Shown: positions 60,995-64,000 of the stretch, one piece after another | Layout of the letters: each line of letters starts with the position of its first letter | How positions within the stretch are numbered: position 1 is the stretch's first letter | From: Streptomyces sp. 2131.1 | GTDB lineage: Bacteria; Actinomycetota; Actinomycetes; Streptomycetales; Streptomycetaceae | Assembly: GCF_900105515.1 (NCBI RefSeq) | Contig: NZ_FNSY01000001.1 | Span: 5,444,001 to 5,508,000, forward strand | DNA length: 64,000 nt | Direction: 5' to 3' | Made by a program: the position numbers and the translations under genes | Notes under the pieces: model-generated | Told to the model about the DNA's origin: nothing | The model's database searches: none | Seen by the model: only the letters and a program-made list of their open reading frames with translations

Positions 60995-62221
60995 CTACAG
61001 GGCCTGAGCGGCGGGCTTCACCATGCCCCGGACGGTCCGCGACTTCACGAAGTCGCCCATCGCGGTCATCTCCCACTCGCCGGAGAACTGCTTGATCAGC
61101 TTGGCCATCATCACGCCGGTCTGCGGCTCGGCCCCGGTCAGGTCGAAGCGGACCAGCTCCTCGTCGGTGGCGGCGTCCACCAGCCGGCAGTAGGCCTTGG
61201 CGACCTCGGTGAACTTCTGGCCCGTGAACGAGTTGACCGTGAACACCAGGCCGGTCGCCTCGGCGGGGATCCGGCCCAGGTCGACGACGATCACCTCGTC
61301 GTCCCCCTCGCCCTCACCGGTCAGATTGTCCCCGGAGTGCTTGATCGCGCCGTTCAGGATGGACAGCTTGCCGAAGTAGCAACTGTCCAGGTGGTTGCGG
61401 CGCGGCCCGTACGCGATGACCGAGGCGTCCAGGTCGATGTCCTTGCCGCGGAACGCGGGCTCCCAGCCGAGCCCCATCTTGACCTGCGAAAGCAGCGGCC
61501 GGCCCGCCTTGACCAGCGAGACGGTCTCGTTCTTCCGGAGGCTGACGCGGCCCTTGTCGAGGTTGATCCGCCCCGGAGCGGCCGGGGCCGGGGGAGCCGG
61601 AGGGGCGGCGGGGGGAGCGGCCGGGGCGGGCGGCGCGAGGCGCGGGTCCGCCGGCGCGGCGGCCGGCGGCGGGGGCGCGGGGGCGGTGACCGCCGGGGGA
61701 GCGGCGGGGGCGGCGGGGGCCTCGTCGACCGTGACGCCGAAGTCCGTGGCGATGCCGGCCAGGCCGTTCGCGTAGCCCTGGCCGACGGCGCGGACCTTCC
61801 AGGCACCGCCGCGCCGGTAGACCTCCATGACCACGAGGGCGGTCTCGGCGCCCAGCCGGGGCGGGGTGAAGGAAGCGAGCACGGTGCCGTTGTCCGCGTC
61901 GCGCACGGTGGCGGTCGGCTCGACGCCCTGGAAGGTCTGACCGGCGCCGTCCGGGCTCGCCGTGACGACGATCTTCTCGATGCCGGCGGGCACCGCGGCG
62001 GTGTCCACGACGACGGCGTCCGGCGCGCTGCCGCCGCCGGAGCGGTAGGTCACACCGGGGCCCGAGGGTTGGTTGTAGAAGATGAAGTCGTCGTCGGAGC
62101 GCACCTTGCCGTCGGCGGTGAGCAGCAGGCCCGACACGTCGAGCCGCACGGGCGCCGCGACGTCCACCGCCACGCGGACGGAGGTGAGGGGGAGATTCGA
62201 GCCAGGTGTCATAGCGGTCAT
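60995..62221 (-). CDS. Double TerD-domain protein
   Basis: 408 residues: a first TerD-like domain (about 8-165) ending in EVYRRGGAWKVRAVGQGYANG, a Pro/Ala linker (about 170-220) and a second, canonical TerD domain (about 222-408) with VKMGLGWEP, KDIDLDASVIAYG, KHSGDNLTGEGEGDDEVIVVDL and FTVNSFTGQKF. The first domain is close to the N-terminus of the fusion protein at 6167, including the shared GAWKVRAVGQGY box; the second is close to the single-domain protein at 5437. ATG at 62221, with a second ATG three codons later. Calcium-dependent stress role inferred from the family. Confidence 0.88.
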   Translation of the reverse strand: MTAMTPGSNLPLTSVRVAVDVAAPVRLDVSGLLLTADGKVRSDDDFIFYNQPSGPGVTYRSGGGSAPDAVVVDTAAVPAGIEKIVVTASPDGAGQTFQGVEPTATVRDADNGTVLASFTPPRLGAETALVVMEVYRRGGAWKVRAVGQGYANGLAGIATDFGVTVDEAPAAPAAPPAVTAPAPPPPAAAPADPRLAPPAPAAPPAAPPAPPAPAAPGRINLDKGRVSLRKNETVSLVKAGRPLLSQVKMGLGWEPAFRGKDIDLDASVIAYGPRRNHLDSCYFGKLSILNGAIKHSGDNLTGEGEGDDEVIVVDLGRIPAEATGLVFTVNSFTGQKFTEVAKAYCRLVDAATDEELVRFDLTGAEPQTGVMMAKLIKQFSGEWEMTAMGDFVKSRTVRGMVKPAAQAL

Positions 62222-62321
62222 GTCCCGATGAACGAACGACCCGGCTTTGCCGTTCCCTTACCTTCCGCAGGGTTCGCCCGTACGGCGGAAGCTTCCGTTC
62301 CGCGCCCCGCTGCGGGTCCCG

Positions 62322-62540
62322 TCAGCGGTTGCGCGGGTGGTTGCGCGCGGTGCGCTCGTTGCCGTGCTTGTACGCCCCCGTCCAGCGGGCCATCACCAGC
62401 TGGACGTCGCCCGCCTCCACCTCGGCCAGGAACTTCTCCGCCCGGCTGCCGCGCAGGGTGCCCGCCGGGCGGCCGTGGTGGGTGACGGTGACGCTCGCGT
62501 CGCCGTGCTGCTCGTACCGGAATCCCGAAGGTCTCGCCAT
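62322..62540 (-). CDS. Small conserved protein of unknown function
   Basis: 72 residues, basic C-terminus (KHGNERTARNHPRNR). The body FRYEQHGDASVTVTHHGRPAGTLRGSRAEKFLAEVEAGDVQLVMARWTGAYK is compact and looks like an alpha-beta domain; proteins of this type are common in streptomycetes. ATG at 62540; GCGGTC precedes it without a clear ribosome site. Upstream of a TerD gene on the same strand but about 100 bases away. Confidence 0.72.
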   Translation of the reverse strand: MARPSGFRYEQHGDASVTVTHHGRPAGTLRGSRAEKFLAEVEAGDVQLVMARWTGAYKHGNERTARNHPRNR

Positions 62541-62610
62541 GACCGCATCATGCCGCGCCGGAGCGTTCCGGGACGACGGCTTTTCCGCGTATGACGGTAT
62601 TGCCGCGGCC

Positions 62611-63426
62611 TCAGTACGGCCAGATCGGCGGGTTGGTGCAGAAGTGACCGCCGAGGTGGGCGTGGTCCGGGTTGCCGGGGTCCAGCTCGCCCTGTTCCGC
62701 GACGAGCTTCGCCGCGTACGGCTCCGAGTCGTCCTGCGGCTCGTAGCCCAGCGCGCGGGCGGAGGTCAGGTCCCACCAGAGGCGGGTGTTGTCCGAGGAG
62801 CCGTTCACGACGGTGTGCCCGACGTTCTCGGCGGTGAGCGCGGCGTCGAACAGCCGGGCGCCGTCGGCGGGGCTCATCCACACCGACAGCATCCGGACGG
62901 ACGTCGGCTCGGGGAAGCAGGAGCCGATGCGGACGGAGACCGTCTCCATGCCGTGCCGGTCCCAGTACAGCTGGGCGAGATCCTCGCCGAACGACTTGGA
63001 CAGGCCGTAGAAGGTGTCGGGCCGGCGCGGGGTGTCCACCGGGATCAGCAGGTCGCCCGGGAGCGGGCGCGGGGTGAAGCCCACCGCGTGGTTGGACGAG
63101 GCGAACACGATGCGGCGGACCCCGGCCTCCCGCGCGGCCTCGTACAGGTTGTACGTGCCCTCGATGTTCGCCCTGAGGATCTTGTCGAACGGGGCTTCCA
63201 GGGAGATGCCCGCGAGGTGGATGATCGCGTCGACCCCCGCCACGGCCTCGCGCAGCGCGTCCCTGTCCGCCAGGTCGGCGGTGATCGCGTCCGGCTCGCC
63301 CTCGATCGGCACCATGTCGAACAGGCGCAGCGCGTAGCCGTGGGCGGGCAGCAGCGCGCGCATCAGCGTGCCGAGGCCGCCGGCGGCGCCGGTGAGCAGG
63401 ACGGTGCGGGGCTTTGCGGCGGGCAT
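62611..63426 (-). CDS. NAD-dependent epimerase/dehydratase, probable uronate dehydrogenase
   Basis: 271 residues, short-chain dehydrogenase fold. Rossmann motif TGAAGGLGTLMRALL (about 13-27), catalytic Tyr and Lys in TFYGLSKSFGED, and SSNHAVGF/RIGSCFPEP as in uronate dehydrogenases (glucuronate/galacturonate to aldaro-lactone). The ATG at 63426 follows AAAAGGAGACCCGC. It is divergent from a ketodeoxyglucarate dehydratase-like gene, the downstream pathway enzyme, and both have the same operator-like repeat. The uronate specificity is inferred. Confidence 0.8.
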   Translation of the reverse strand: MPAAKPRTVLLTGAAGGLGTLMRALLPAHGYALRLFDMVPIEGEPDAITADLADRDALREAVAGVDAIIHLAGISLEAPFDKILRANIEGTYNLYEAAREAGVRRIVFASSNHAVGFTPRPLPGDLLIPVDTPRRPDTFYGLSKSFGEDLAQLYWDRHGMETVSVRIGSCFPEPTSVRMLSVWMSPADGARLFDAALTAENVGHTVVNGSSDNTRLWWDLTSARALGYEPQDDSEPYAAKLVAEQGELDPGNPDHAHLGGHFCTNPPIWPY

Positions 63427-63447
63427 GCGGGTCTCCTTTTGGATCAG

Positions 63448-63463
63448 GTTCACATGCGTGGAC
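63448..63463 (-). promoter_or_regulatory. Operator copy 1 (uronate dehydrogenase side)
   Basis: GTTCAC-ATGC-GTGGAC: same arms and spacing as the copy at 63602. It lies 22 bases upstream of the uronate dehydrogenase-like start, where it would block transcription. Confidence 0.55.
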
Positions 63464-63601
63464 AAGGTATGTGGGGGGTGAGGGGGCGTCAAGGGGCGTC
63501 GAGGGAGCGCGCCTGTCCGGTCATCGAGGGCAAAGTTCCCGCGTCGGAGTGCGGTCGGCGCGCCTTGACCTCGGCGAGCCCTGCGGCCTAGCTTAGGATG
63601 T

Positions 63602-63617
63602 GTTCATAAATATGGAC
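63602..63617 (+). promoter_or_regulatory. Operator copy 2 (dehydratase side)
   Basis: GTTCAT-AAAT-ATGGAC, extended by T and A to an 18-bp near-palindrome with one mismatch. It is 36 bases upstream of the dehydratase start. Confidence 0.6.
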
Positions 63618-63652
63618 ACGAATCAGAGATGCGCACGCCTCAGGAGGCGCCC

Positions 63653-64000
63653 GTGAGTTCAGATCCGCTTGCCGCCCGACTCACCGCCGTCGCCGGGCCG
63701 CTCTTCTTCCCCGTCACCGCCTACGACGCGGCCGGCGCCGTCGACGTGGACGCCTTCCGGGCGCACGTCCGCCGGGGCATCGACGCCGGTGCGGCGGCGG
63801 TGTTCGCGGCCTGCGGCACCGGTGAGTTCCACGCCCTGACCCCCGAGGAGTTCCGGCTCGTCGTGGCCGCCGCGGTGGAGGAGACCGCCGGCGCGGTACC
63901 GGTCGTCGCGGGCGCCGGGTACGGCACCGCGCTGGCGGTCCGGTTCGCCCGGCTCGCCGAGGAGGCAGGTGCCGACGGGCTGCTGGCCATGCCCCCGTAC
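63653..64000 (+). CDS. kdgD: 5-dehydro-4-deoxyglucarate dehydratase-like protein (5' part, runs off window)
   Basis: First 116 residues of a DHDPS-family barrel. LFFPVTAYDAAGAVDVDAFRAH, GTGEFHALTPEEF and VVAGAGYGTALAVRFARLAEEAGADGLLAMPPY match the ketodeoxyglucarate dehydratase branch (GTGEF rather than the GTTGE of DapA). GTG at 63653 follows CAGGAGGCGCCC; an in-frame ATG at 63629 would add eight residues but ignores this ribosome site. It would convert 5-keto-4-deoxyglucarate to alpha-ketoglutarate semialdehyde. The rest lies beyond the window, so specificity is uncertain. Confidence 0.75.
   Translation, partial: MSSDPLAARLTAVAGPLFFPVTAYDAAGAVDVDAFRAHVRRGIDAGAAAVFAACGTGEFHALTPEEFRLVVAAAVEETAGAVPVVAGAGYGTALAVRFARLAEEAGADGLLAMPPY

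Overview
The window is a stretch of high-GC chromosome from a Streptomyces or very close actinomycete. The evidence is extreme G/C at third codon positions, many GTG starts, strong GGAGG-type ribosome sites next to apparently leaderless genes, and the gene order uvrB ... uvrA ... uvrC-rapZ-yvcK-whiA-gap-pgk-tpiA-secG-rbpA-pgi ... pgl-opcA-zwf-tal-tkt / ctaB ... ctaA ... sufR-B-D-Rieske-C-S-U-T ... dapD, which is the conserved Streptomyces core arrangement. I see no rRNA, tRNA, insertion sequence, prophage or CRISPR array.

Layout. 1-5.3 kb: MFS exporter (cut by the window edge), O6-alkylguanine-DNA methyltransferase, secreted glycerophosphodiesterase, MHYT membrane sensor, uvrB. 5.4-9.4 kb: a Ter/metal-stress group with a TerD protein, a TerD protein fused to what looks like a degenerate FtsK-type ATPase, and a TerC membrane protein behind a yybP-ykoY (manganese) riboswitch. 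9.4-17.3 kb: small metabolic enzymes, uvrA, a Rieske lipoprotein, an unusual HTH regulator divergent from a secreted cysteine-protease operon. 17.4-22.5 kb: uvrC-rapZ-yvcK-whiA, translationally coupled. 22.7-28.5 kb: lower glycolysis genes, secG, rbpA and pgi. 28.9-35.5 kb: a five-gene minus-strand pentose-phosphate operon. 36-40.3 kb: heme O/heme A synthesis (ctaB, ctaA) and an ABC exporter. 40.4-47 kb: an eight-gene SUF iron-sulfur assembly operon led by its own repressor. 47-50.4 kb: an accessory-looking cassette of a small WXG-like protein, a large alpha/beta hydrolase with a helical N-terminus, and two tandem paralogous lipoproteins. 50.6-64 kb: small efflux and regulator units, dapD with a dapA-type gene, a PhoX-like Tat protein, a double-TerD protein, and the start of a uronate/glucarate catabolic locus at the right edge.

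How it works together. Two repair genes (ogt and uvrB) carry the same SOS-independent DNA-damage promoter (RecA-NDp/PafBC type) at identical spacing; uvrC has a weaker copy and uvrA shows none. Carbon flow is covered twice, by glycolysis on the plus strand and the oxidative/non-oxidative pentose-phosphate pathway on the minus strand. Iron-sulfur supply is autoregulated by SufR through an operator that lies on an apparently leaderless promoter. Several local regulator-target pairs have visible operators: TetR with SMR, HxlR-peroxiredoxin with MFS, and twin operators in front of the uronate genes.

The least explained items are the TerD/pseudo-FtsK fusion protein, the WXG-hydrolase-lipoprotein cassette, the HxlR-peroxiredoxin fusion and the repeated GTTCAC sites in front of the protease operon. 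All functional calls come from reading sequence alone; no database search was run.
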